From assembly GCA_010672785.1 (NCBI GenBank), contig JAAHFX010000014.1, forward strand, positions 45,624 to 109,623: 64,000 nucleotides of DNA. Direction: 5' to 3'. The DNA is from Sphaerospermopsis sp. SIO1G1 (GTDB lineage Bacteria > Cyanobacteriota > Cyanobacteriia > Cyanobacteriales > Nostocaceae). The translations under genes and the position numbers were made by a program. This document shows positions 26,928-36,000 of the stretch, one piece after another (position 1 is the first letter of the stretch; each line of letters opens with the position of its first letter). The notes under the pieces were generated by a model, which saw only the letters and a list, made by a program, of their open reading frames with translations, was not told where the DNA came from and did no database searches.

Positions 26928-26960
26928 TATTAGATTTGTATTAGATTTATATTAGGTTGA
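26928..26960 (+). promoter_or_regulatory. Array of three 11-bp direct repeats (TATTAGATTT-)
   Basis: Units TATTAGATTTG, TATTAGATTTA and TATTAGGTTGA. A -10-like TATGAT follows at 26972, so the third unit would overlap the -35 position, as in promoters activated by PhoB-type regulators. The same array (28 bp identical) occurs upstream of the amidohydrolase at 30429-30461. It lies 238 bp before the YcaO fusion gene. Confidence 0.65.
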
Positions 26961-27197
26961 AAAAGACAGACTATGATAAAGTGATGAAACTTCCAAAAAT
27001 ATACTAACTTTCCAGTAGTTTCATCACATTGATTTCAACTCTCAAAATCCTTTTTCCTTGTACTGTCTGGGGTTTTGATCATCTCAACTGCAAGGGCGAT
27101 CGCTAACTCTAAATTTTTCATCTGATAAAAAAGCATATTGAACTATAATCATGGATAGTGAAGTTCAGCTTTTTATAGATATAAGACCTTAACCAAT

Positions 27198-29519
27198 ATG
27201 CTTAATCATCCTTGTTTAAATCCCGCTTATTTAATAGAAACCCTAGAACCGGATACCGTATTTTTTATATCTGAGCGAGAATCAGTTTATTTCCAAAATC
27301 CAATTTATTATCGTTTAGTTAAACTAATTGACGGTAAAACAAATGTTGATGAAATTACTCAGATTTTGCAATTAGAATTCTTACAGGATCAAGAATTAAA
27401 TCAAGATTCAGCTAATTTTTTTCCAGCAATCCTCGATTTTAGCTTAAAAATACAACAAACTTTATTTCAACTACATCAGCAAGGCTATATTTTAGATCAA
27501 AGTGAATTACCACTATCATCTAATTTAGCTATTATTTGTCATCATCTGAATATCTCTCAATCCCAAGTATCTCATCAATTACAATCAACAAAAGTCGCAG
27601 TTAAAACATTATGTTCTGTTCCTAAAGAAACATTTATTGAAGTTTTAAATTCGTTCCAAATTCAAGTTACAGAAAAAGCGGAAGAAGCCGATTTAACTAT
27701 TATTATCACAGATGATTATTTACATCCTAATTTAGAGGAATTTAATCAACAAGCTTTAGCATCACAACAACCTTGGATATTAGTTAAACCATTAGGAACG
27801 ATAACCTGGATTGGCCCTTTATTCATTCCTGAACAAACAGGATGTTGGCATTGTTTTGCTCAACGTTGGCGAGATAATTGTCCGATTGAATCATTTATTC
27901 ATAGACATAAAAATTACACAATTGAACAAACACAACTGTTAACTTCTCCCCAGGGTTTTAGTGAAGCAACAATCCAAACCACCTTAACTAAAACTGCAAT
28001 GGAAGTTTTTAAATGGATTATTCAAAAATCTAATCCCAGAATAGAAGGAAATTTGATTACTTATGATACTTTAAATTTGCAAACTCAAAATCATGTTTTA
28101 GTTAAACGTCCTCAATGTCCTAGTTGTGGAAACAACTTCAATCAAACCGCTTTACCCGTAGTTTTAGGACATCGAAAAAAATCCTTTACCAGTGATGGAG
28201 GACATCGTTTTTGTTCACCGGAAGAAACTCTCAGAAAATATCAACATCATATTAGTCCGATTACAGGAGTTGTGCGAGAATTGACGAAAATTCATAGTCA
28301 ACCATTACTCCATACCTACGTAGCTAAACATCATTTTCATAATGCTTTTGATAATCTAGGGAGTTTACAACAAAATATTGGTGGTAGAAGTTCTGGTAAA
28401 GGAAGAACAAATAGTCAAGCAAGAGCAAGTGGTTTTTGTGAAGCAATTGAACGTTATTCAGGCGTATTTCAAGGAGATGAAATTCAAGAAAAAGCTAGTT
28501 ATCAACAGTTAGGAAATAAGGCGATTCATCCGAATCATTGTATGAATTTCAGCGAGCAACAATATCAAACCAGAGCAGAATGGAACACCAGTTGTCAAGG
28601 GTGGTTTCAAAAAGTACCAGAACCTTTTGATGAAACTAAAGTAATTGATTGGACACCAGTTTGGTCTTTAACTTTACAAGATTTCAAATATTTACCTACT
28701 GCATATTGTTATTATGGTTATCCTCAATCTCAACCTTTAGATTGTTGGGCAGATTCTAATGGTTGTGCGGCGGGAAATACCATTGAAGAAGCGATTTTAC
28801 AAGGTTTCATGGAATTAGTAGAAAGGGATGCCGTGGCTTTATGGTGGTATAATAAATTATCAAAACCCCAAGTAGATTTAGATAGTTTTAATGAACCTTA
28901 TTTTGAACAATTAAAAGAATACTATCATGATTTGAATCGGGAGTTATGGATATTAGATATTACCAGTGATTTGAATATTCCCTGTTTTGCGGCAATTACT
29001 TCGAGAAAGGATAGAGAAGTTGAGGATATTATTTTAGGTTATGGAGCGCATTTTGACCCAAAAATTGCTATTAGTCGGGCGTTAACAGAAGTCAATCAAA
29101 TATTACCGAATGTATTAAGATTTCAGGAAGACGGAACCACAATTTATAATCCTTCTGCTGATAAATTAGCGGTAGAATGGTGGCAAACTGCAACGTTAGA
29201 AAATCAAAGTTATTTAGTTCCAGATCATCAAAGATTATCTAAAAAAAGTAGTGATTATTTACAGTTAGCGAGTGATGATTTATTAGAAGATGTGAAATTG
29301 TGCCAGCAAATTGTGGAATCAAAAGGAATGGAAATGTTAGTTTTAGATCAGACTCGTCCTGATATTGGATTAAGAGTAGCTAAAGTAATTATTCCAGGAA
29401 TGCGTCATATGTGGAAGCGATTAGGGTCAGGAAGATTGTATGATGTTCCTGTGAGTATGGGGTGGTTAAAAGAAGCTTTGAAAGAAGATGAATTAAATTC
29501 ATTTCCGATGTGGATGTGA
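27198..29519 (+). CDS. ThiF-like/YcaO fusion cyclodehydratase (azoline-forming RiPP enzyme, PatD/TruD type)
   Basis: 773 residues, close to cyanobactin D-proteins. Residues 1 to about 340 form the leader-binding, E1/ThiF-like part with a structural zinc tetrad: CWHC (about 215-218) and CPSC (about 305-308). Residues about 350-770 are the YcaO kinase-like domain, with the ATP motif RASGFCEAIERYSG (about 407-420), GCAAGNTIEEAILQGFMELVERD and RALTEVNQ. Such enzymes use ATP to cyclise Cys/Ser/Thr side chains of a precursor peptide into azolines. The C terminus, SFPMWM, lacks the PxPxP ending common in azoline-forming YcaO proteins. No precursor, protease or dehydrogenase gene is recognisable beside it. 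Two 11-bp repeat arrays lie upstream. Confidence 0.88.
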   Translation: MLNHPCLNPAYLIETLEPDTVFFISERESVYFQNPIYYRLVKLIDGKTNVDEITQILQLEFLQDQELNQDSANFFPAILDFSLKIQQTLFQLHQQGYILDQSELPLSSNLAIICHHLNISQSQVSHQLQSTKVAVKTLCSVPKETFIEVLNSFQIQVTEKAEEADLTIIITDDYLHPNLEEFNQQALASQQPWILVKPLGTITWIGPLFIPEQTGCWHCFAQRWRDNCPIESFIHRHKNYTIEQTQLLTSPQGFSEATIQTTLTKTAMEVFKWIIQKSNPRIEGNLITYDTLNLQTQNHVLVKRPQCPSCGNNFNQTALPVVLGHRKKSFTSDGGHRFCSPEETLRKYQHHISPITGVVRELTKIHSQPLLHTYVAKHHFHNAFDNLGSLQQNIGGRSSGKGRTNSQARASGFCEAIERYSGVFQGDEIQEKASYQQLGNKAIHPNHCMNFSEQQYQTRAEWNTSCQGWFQKVPEPFDETKVIDWTPVWSLTLQDFKYLPTAYCYYGYPQSQPLDCWADSNGCAAGNTIEEAILQGFMELVERDAVALWWYNKLSKPQVDLDSFNEPYFEQLKEYYHDLNRELWILDITSDLNIPCFAAITSRKDREVEDIILGYGAHFDPKIAISRALTEVNQILPNVLRFQEDGTTIYNPSADKLAVEWWQTATLENQSYLVPDHQRLSKKSSDYLQLASDDLLEDVKLCQQIVESKGMEMLVLDQTRPDIGLRVAKVIIPGMRHMWKRLGSGRLYDVPVSMGWLKEALKEDELNSFPMWM

Positions 29520-29609
29520 TTTTTTATAAGTGATTTAATCAAATGCTATAATAATATTTTGCTGTGAGATAATTACTAGTATTGCACACACAATAAACTA
29601 GGAGATATT

Positions 29610-29840
29610 ATGAATATTGATACAGAAATCTGGCAAACAGTTGTGAAAATGCCAGACTCTATTAAACAAGAAGTTCTTCACTATGCTAAATATTTGATGG
29701 AAAACTATTCAAAAGATGTTTCATCGAATCAGCAAACTGAAAAAAAACGTCGTTCAGGGATTTTGAAAGGAACATTTGCTTTGCCATTAGCTGATGATTT
29801 TGATGAACCATTAGAAGACTTTCAGGAATATATGGAATGA
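29610..29840 (+). CDS. VapB-type antitoxin (DUF2281-like)
   Basis: 76 residues. WQTVVKMPDSIKQEVLHYAKYLME is the DUF2281 helix found in antitoxins of PIN-domain pairs, and the C terminus (GTFALPLADDFDEPLEDFQEYME) is the acidic wrapping tail. AGGAG lies seven bases before the ATG at 29610. The stop overlaps the toxin start by ATGA. Confidence 0.85.
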   Translation: MNIDTEIWQTVVKMPDSIKQEVLHYAKYLMENYSKDVSSNQQTEKKRRSGILKGTFALPLADDFDEPLEDFQEYME

Positions 29841-30238
29841 GTCATTTTTTATTAGATACTCATGCTTTTATCTGGTTATCTGAAAATGATCCTAATTTGC
29901 CTAATCATCTCAGAGATATAATTGATACAGCAGATAGTGTTTATCTTAGTATTGTCAGTCTTTGGGAAATTGCCATTAAGTTGAATTTGGGTAAACTATC
30001 ACTGCAAGGAAGTTATGAAACGATTGAATCTGAACTTGAATCTTCAGATATTCTCTTACTTCCAATTACATTTATAGACACCGTTAAAATTCGTCATTTT
30101 CCACTATATCATCGTGATCCTTTTGATAGAATGTTAATTGCTCAAGCTATTAATAATGATCTGTTTTTGATTAGTAGAGATAGTCAATTTGATGCTTATC
30201 CTATTCAGAGATTATGGGAAGATGTGTCGCCGAAATAA
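29837..30238 (+). CDS. PIN-domain VapC-type toxin
   Basis: 133 residues, the usual length. The PIN acidic residues are visible: D at LLDTHAFIW, E in SLWEIAIK, DPFDRMLIAQA, and the final SRDSQFDAY. These coordinate Mg2+ in an RNase that cleaves tRNA or other RNA in known VapC proteins. It pairs with the overlapping antitoxin gene. Although it lies next to the YcaO gene, it has no obvious functional link to it. Confidence 0.9.
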   Translation: MSHFLLDTHAFIWLSENDPNLPNHLRDIIDTADSVYLSIVSLWEIAIKLNLGKLSLQGSYETIESELESSDILLLPITFIDTVKIRHFPLYHRDPFDRMLIAQAINNDLFLISRDSQFDAYPIQRLWEDVSPK

Positions 30239-30428
30239 GATGTCTTAATTAGATAAGATAGTGTTGGGTTTTATTTCGTCTACCCAACCGACAGGATCGG
30301 CACTCGCACTGATCATAATTGCTATATTGTACTAGTACAAAACCAGTGATTACACTCAGCAAAGTTCAGATAATCATACTTCTTACTTTATCTTAACCAG
30401 ATGTCCGCAGGAGCTTACAACGCTACCA

Positions 30429-30461
30429 TATTAGATTTGTATTAGATTTATATTAGATTTA
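30429..30461 (+). promoter_or_regulatory. Array of three 11-bp direct repeats shared with the YcaO upstream region
   Basis: Units TATTAGATTTG, TATTAGATTTA and TATTAGATTTA. Identical over 28 bp to 26928-26955. CTATG with a -10-like TATGCA follows at 30470. It lies 183 bp upstream of the amidohydrolase gene. Same class of candidate operator as at 26928. Confidence 0.65.
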
Positions 30462-30524
30462 AAAATCCCTATGCAATTACACTAAATAAGAGTTCACTTA
30501 CTCAAAGTCGAGTTAAATCTAACT

Positions 30525-30610
30525 AAGACTTACTCACAGAGTACGAATAGATTTGAGATTGCTTCCCTTTGGTCGCAATAATGAAAATGCGTTAATTTTA
30601 CGTAAGTCTT
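30525..30610. repeat. MITE-like palindromic repeat, family B
   Basis: AAGACTTACTC...ACGTAAGTCTT inverted ends; the interior GAGATTGCTTCCCTTTGGTCGC resembles the copies at 47625 and 63741. It separates the 11-bp array from the amidohydrolase start. Confidence 0.65.
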
Positions 30611-30643
30611 ATTAATCCTCATCCAGTCTATTCTCACCTTCAT

Positions 30644-31741
30644 ATGCTCAACGGTTACAAAATTATTGATGCAGACTCCCATGTCATTGAACCTACCGAA
30701 ATGTGGGGGAAATACCTAGAACCTGAGTTTCGGGATTTTGCCCCTTCTCCCGACATGAAAATCAAAGGAAAACCAATCACTCAGAAAATATCCCAACAAG
30801 TCAAGCAAGAAGGAAATAAGCAAATGATGCAAGCTCATCCCAATGCTTATTTTCATCGCTATAACCCCGAATCCCATCTGCAAGCAATGGTAATAATGGG
30901 GGTGGATATTTCTTTTATTTATCCTACCTACGGACTGTGGTTATTTGCTATTGATAGTCTACCGGCAGAAGTGATAGGGGCATTTACCCGTGCTTATAAT
31001 ACTTGGTTACATGAAGAATTTTGTAGCTATGATCCTCAGCGATTAAAAGGAGTTGGTGCAGTCAATCAACATCATCCTGAAGAGATGGTGAAAGAGGTAC
31101 ACCGTATTGCCAATTTCGGCTGGAAAGCAGTTTTTTTGCGTCCTAATCCCGTTAAAGGCAGAATTTTAAGCGATCCAGCCTATGAACCCTTTTGGACAGC
31201 TTGTGAGGAATTAGACATCGCAGTCGGCATTCATGAAGGAACTCATAGTCTTTTACCTACCACAGGTGCAGAGCGATTTAATAGTCGGTTTGCTCTCCAT
31301 GCTTGTTCTCACCCAATGGAACACATGATGGCTCTGTTAGCTTTAATTGAAGGTGGAGTTTTAGAACGTCATCCTCAACTTCGAGTCGGGTTTTTAGAGT
31401 CAGGATGTGGTTGGTTACCCTATTGGTTATGGCGACTAGATGAGGATTATAAAAATTTACATTGGGAAATTGAAGATAGGGTAAAATTACCACCATCTGA
31501 GTATTTTCGTCGTCAATGTTATATCGCCGTAGAACCTTCTGAACCTTATCTTCCTCAAATAATTAAATATATAGGCTCTGACAACTTAATTTTTGGTTCA
31601 GATTATCCGCACATGGATCATAAAAATGACATTTTTACCAATGTTGCGGAGCTTGAAAATAAGCTATCTCAAGAGATAGTTAAAAAGATTGTTTGGGATA
31701 ATTCTCAACGTTTCTATACTTTCAACTCAATGAGGAATTAG
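30644..31741 (+). CDS. Amidohydrolase-2 / ACMSD-family metal-dependent hydrolase or decarboxylase
   Basis: 365 residues with the amidohydrolase_2 (PF04909) layout. IIDADSHVIEP (about 6-16) replaces the usual HxH by DADSH, as in many ACMSD-type proteins. FLRPNPV, then GIHEGTH (about 195-201, metal His), HACSHPMEHMM (about 219-229) and the terminal LIFGSDYPHMDHK (about 319-331, catalytic Asp) follow. The family covers decarboxylases of aromatic or conjugated acids and some amide hydrolases; the substrate here is unknown. The next gene begins three bases after the stop, so the two form an operon. The upstream 11-bp array links it in regulation to the YcaO gene. Confidence 0.85.
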   Translation: MLNGYKIIDADSHVIEPTEMWGKYLEPEFRDFAPSPDMKIKGKPITQKISQQVKQEGNKQMMQAHPNAYFHRYNPESHLQAMVIMGVDISFIYPTYGLWLFAIDSLPAEVIGAFTRAYNTWLHEEFCSYDPQRLKGVGAVNQHHPEEMVKEVHRIANFGWKAVFLRPNPVKGRILSDPAYEPFWTACEELDIAVGIHEGTHSLLPTTGAERFNSRFALHACSHPMEHMMALLALIEGGVLERHPQLRVGFLESGCGWLPYWLWRLDEDYKNLHWEIEDRVKLPPSEYFRRQCYIAVEPSEPYLPQIIKYIGSDNLIFGSDYPHMDHKNDIFTNVAELENKLSQEIVKKIVWDNSQRFYTFNSMRN

Positions 31742-31744
31742 ACA

Positions 31745-32692
31745 ATGCAAGTAGAATACACGAAAACTCATATTAACCACCTTAAATCAAAAATCAGTAG
31801 CAAAAACGACAGTTATAACTCAGAGTCATTAGACGATTATTATTTTCAAATACTGCTTTTAGATGCAAGTAATGTAGATGATATTAAGTCTGAGTTAGTA
31901 TATGGAACCAAAAAACAACTAAGAGAAAAATATAAGCTGTCTGAAAAAAGCTTACCAACTCAAGGGGTAGAGCTTAACAAAGATTTTTTTGGGATTAATG
32001 ATGGAAGAATAGATGTTAACCAAGCATCTAATTATTCTCTTGGCCGCAATTTATTACAAACTCGCAAACTGTCCCAAATGATGTCTTATACATGGCTGGA
32101 TCTTAACCAAGATCAGCAAGACAAACTAAAGTCACTTGGAATAACAGATTCTCAAATTCATTTAGTTAGATATGTATTGAATACATATAATAAGCCACCC
32201 CAAACAATCAGTTGGTTAGATCCAGATTCTAAAGATATAAAGCGAGATTATTTAATTGAATCTGACTCTGATGGCTATAGCGCAATATCTTTAGCACTTT
32301 TATTAGCTGGACAAGCTTATTATTCACCAGATGGACAAAAAACTTGGCAGCCAATTTGGCCAACAATTTTTGGAACTACGGAGATTGTTAGGCAATATTA
32401 TTTTGATATCAACTGGAATTCTTATCATGGAGTTGTTGAAGAGATGAGTCGCCTCAATGAAAATACACAATCTCCTTACTATAAAGCAACTATGGGTTAT
32501 CCTGCAAAACCAGATAGTTTTAATGTGTCCCAAAAAAATCTTTTTGACTGGGCTACTGCTAAAGAAACAGATAGTCAGGATAATGATTATCCATTTTATC
32601 CTAATAAAAATAAAGATCCAGAGCAGTGGAATAATGGAAATATAGAATATGTTGTTCCTCCTTTTCCTTATATTCCTCTTAGTTCTAGCTAA
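31745..32692 (+). CDS. Orphan protein cotranscribed with the amidohydrolase
   Basis: 315 residues, not recognised. It has no signal peptide or membrane segment, is rich in Ser, Asp, Lys and Tyr, and has a helical middle (about 110-165) followed by a block with ALLLAGQAYYSPDGQKTWQP (about 187-206). The C terminus is proline-rich: VVPPFPYIPLSSS. The spacing of three bases from the amidohydrolase and a strong terminator downstream define a two-gene operon. It may be a partner or substrate protein of the amidohydrolase, but nothing in its sequence shows the role. Confidence 0.7.
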   Translation: MQVEYTKTHINHLKSKISSKNDSYNSESLDDYYFQILLLDASNVDDIKSELVYGTKKQLREKYKLSEKSLPTQGVELNKDFFGINDGRIDVNQASNYSLGRNLLQTRKLSQMMSYTWLDLNQDQQDKLKSLGITDSQIHLVRYVLNTYNKPPQTISWLDPDSKDIKRDYLIESDSDGYSAISLALLLAGQAYYSPDGQKTWQPIWPTIFGTTEIVRQYYFDINWNSYHGVVEEMSRLNENTQSPYYKATMGYPAKPDSFNVSQKNLFDWATAKETDSQDNDYPFYPNKNKDPEQWNNGNIEYVVPPFPYIPLSSS

Positions 32693-32855
32693 GAAACGAA
32701 TCAAACTTAATGAGAAAATGAGGGAAACTATCCATTTTGTAAGTTGAGTATGTTTGTCTAGCTGCAATCACTATCAATGATAGATTTATACAAGGCATTT
32801 ACAAAAATGGATTTCTGAAAATAATTCAGACAAGATGCTTAAGCATTTAAATCAG

Positions 32856-32908
32856 GTATAGAAAGGATTTTAAAAAAACTATCAAATCCTTTCTATACTT
32901 TCGTTTTT
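32856..32908 (+). terminator. Long-stem terminator after the amidohydrolase operon
   Basis: GTATAGAAAGGATTT and AAATCCTTTCTATAC form a perfect 15-pair stem (32856-32870 with 32884-32898) around a 13-base loop, followed by TTTCGTTTTT. It lies about 165 bp past the stop of the orphan gene and about 130 bp before the kinase gene, isolating the two units. Nothing else is recognised in 32693-33041. Confidence 0.78.
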
Positions 32909-33041
32909 AATTGTCAAAAGCAAAAATCCAAAAGCTTAACAGTTAATCAATAAGCAAAAGAAAGAAAATAAATTAATCTGAAGTTTATTTTCATGAATGT
33001 GTTTGTTGTATCTTTAATTAATTTACAGATATTTAAGTTCT

Positions 33042-36000
33042 ATGACCAACAAATATCAGATTCTGGAAAAAATCTATGAGAGTGACAATTCCTTAGTTTA
33101 TAGAGCTATTTTAAAACAGGATAATCAACTAATTATTCTGAAGATTCTGAAAGAAAATTATCCTACTCCTTCAGAACTCACTCGGTATAAACAGGAATAT
33201 GAAATTACTCGTTCCTTTAATGTAGATAATATTATTAAAGCTTATGACTTACAACGACATGAGAATAGTTTAATCATGTTTCTAGAAGACTTTGGAGGTA
33301 AATCCTTAACAGGATTATTATCTCATGGTCAACTAAGTCTGGAAACGTTTTTGACTATTGCAATTAAGACAACTGAGTCTTTAGCTGCTATTCATGAAGC
33401 TAACATTATCCACAAAGATATCAACCCTTCAAATATTGTCTATAATCCCCAAACGGGACAACTCAAAATTATTGATTTTGGTATTTCTACCCGTTTGTCC
33501 CAAGAATTTTTAAAAATTTGCCCTGCTCATCAATTAGAGGGAACTCTAGCTTATATTGCACCAGAACAAACAGGGAGAATGAACCGAGGATTAGATTATC
33601 GAAGTGATTTCTATTCCCTTGGAGTCACTTTTTATGAACTTTTAACCCATCAACTTCCCTTTGAAACCACTGATCCCATAGAGTTAGTTCATTGCCATAT
33701 TGCACAAGAACCCTTACCTGTTCATAAACTTATTCCCCATATTCCTGTAACTATCTCCAATATCATTAGCAAATTGTTAGCTAAAACTCCAGAAAAAAGA
33801 TATCAAAGTGTTTGGGGAATTAAAGCTGATTTAGAAACTTGTCTTCATGAATTAAACATTTTTGGAAAAGTTTCTCAGTTTCTTTTAGGTAGTCATGATA
33901 TTGCTGATAAGTTTCAAATTCCTCAAAAACTATATGGTCGAGAACAAGAAGTTAATCAACTTTTAAATACATTTGATAAAGTTAGCCAAGGAACAACAGA
34001 AATAATTCTTGTTTCTGGCTATTCTGGTATTGGTAAATCTGCCTTAGTGAATGAAATTCATAAGCCTATTACACGACAAAGAGGAAACTTTATTAAGGGT
34101 AAATTTGATCAATTACAGCGAGATATTCCTTATTCAGCTATCTCTCAAGCTTTTCAAGATTTAATTCGCCAACTGCTAAGTGAACCGGAAATTATTCTAC
34201 AAACATGGAAAAAGAAAATTTTAGAAGCTTTAAATAATAATAGTCAAATTATCATTGATGTCATTCCTGAACTTGAGCAAATTATCGGTAAGCAACCTCC
34301 TGTAGAACCACTAGGTCAAACTGAAAACCAAAATCGCTTTAATTTGTTTTTTAAAAGATTTATTAATGTTTTTTGCCAAAAAGAATATCCTTTAGTCATA
34401 TTTATTGATGATTTACAATGGGCTGATTTATCTTCTCTAAATCTGATTGAACAATTGATATTAGATTCAGAACTTCAATATTTTCTCATAATTGGAGCTT
34501 ATCGAGATAATGAAGTTAATTCTACACATCCTCTAGTACAAATATTAGAGAACATTAAACAAGCACAAGTAACCGTTTCTGAGATTACACTTTCTCCGTT
34601 AAAACTGAAGCATATTAATCAATTAATTGCTGAAACTCTAAATTGTTCAACCAAATTTTCTCAACCATTAGCTAAATTAATTTCAAAAAAAACGGACGGT
34701 AATCCTTTTTTTCTAACTCAACTTCTCTATTCTTTATACCAAGATAACTTATTAGTCTTTAATACCTCTCAATCTTTTCTTAAGTCAACAAATACTAACC
34801 AAAGTAATTGGCGATGGAATATTAAACAACTTGAAGATATTTCCATTACTGACAATGTAGTTGAATTGATGAGTCGTCAAATTGAAAAGCTAGATGATGA
34901 AACTCAAAAAATTCTCAAATTAGCAGCTTGTATTGGCAACCAGTTTAATCTGGAAATTCTTTCAGTTATCAACAATAAATCTCAAAAAGTTACTGCACAA
35001 GAATTACAACCTGCTATAGATAAAGGATTAGTAATTCCTTTAGATAATCAATATAAAGTTACTCGTCTATGGAATTCAGAAGAATTATCAAAAAAGCTAT
35101 CAGAAAAAGATTTTGAATCTTTGATATATATTCCCTATAAATTTCTTCATGATCGAGTACAACAAGCTGCTTATTCTCTAATTCCAACTCAGGAAAAACA
35201 GCCCATTCATCTACAAATTGGTCGCCTACTTTTGAAAAATATTCCGGAAGAGCAAATATCAAATAATATTTTCAATATTGTTAATCAATTCAACGAAGGT
35301 ATTGACTTAATTACTGAACAATTAGAGAAAGAGGTGTTAGCAAAATTAAATCTTCAAGCAGGTAAAAAAGCTAAACTATCAACAGCTTATAAAACAGCAT
35401 TAAAATATTTAGAAACTGCCACGAATATGCTGGCAATAAATGAATGGAACTCTAAAAATAGCTTGATTTATGAAGTATATTTGGAATATTTAGAGCTTTT
35501 ACATTTAAACATTGATTTTCAGGCAGTTCACTATTGGTCTAGTATTTTACTTGAGAAAAATTATGATACTCTAGATAAAGTTAAAATATATCAAATTGAA
35601 ACTTTATCTTATTTTGCTCAACTTGAACAACAAAAGGCAATAGATACCGCTTTTCAATCTTTAGCTTTACCAAAAATTAATATATATGTTCCTCAGAATG
35701 ATCACGAAATCAAAAATATAACTGAACAAGCAAATCAGCGTTTGAAATTACTTTTAAAATCTAATCAGATTGAAGATTTGATATATCTTCCAAAAATGGA
35801 AGATCCTTATAAAACTGCTGCTATATTGATATTGCAGCAAATATTATCTTCTCTAAATACTACTAATTCTCCCTTACTTCCTTGGTCTATAATAACACAA
35901 ATTAATTTATGTATTGAATATGGCAATCCATCTTGTGCAGCAATTAGTTATGTTTCTTTTGGTGCATTTCAGGATGATTCAATTAGTGATATTAATTTAG

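Noticed and set aside
26863..26960. 11-bp arrays read as a classic Pho box
   Set aside because: The 11-bp period fits, but the core differs from the cyanobacterial CTTAACCT consensus, so only an OmpR/PhoB-type regulator in general is proposed.
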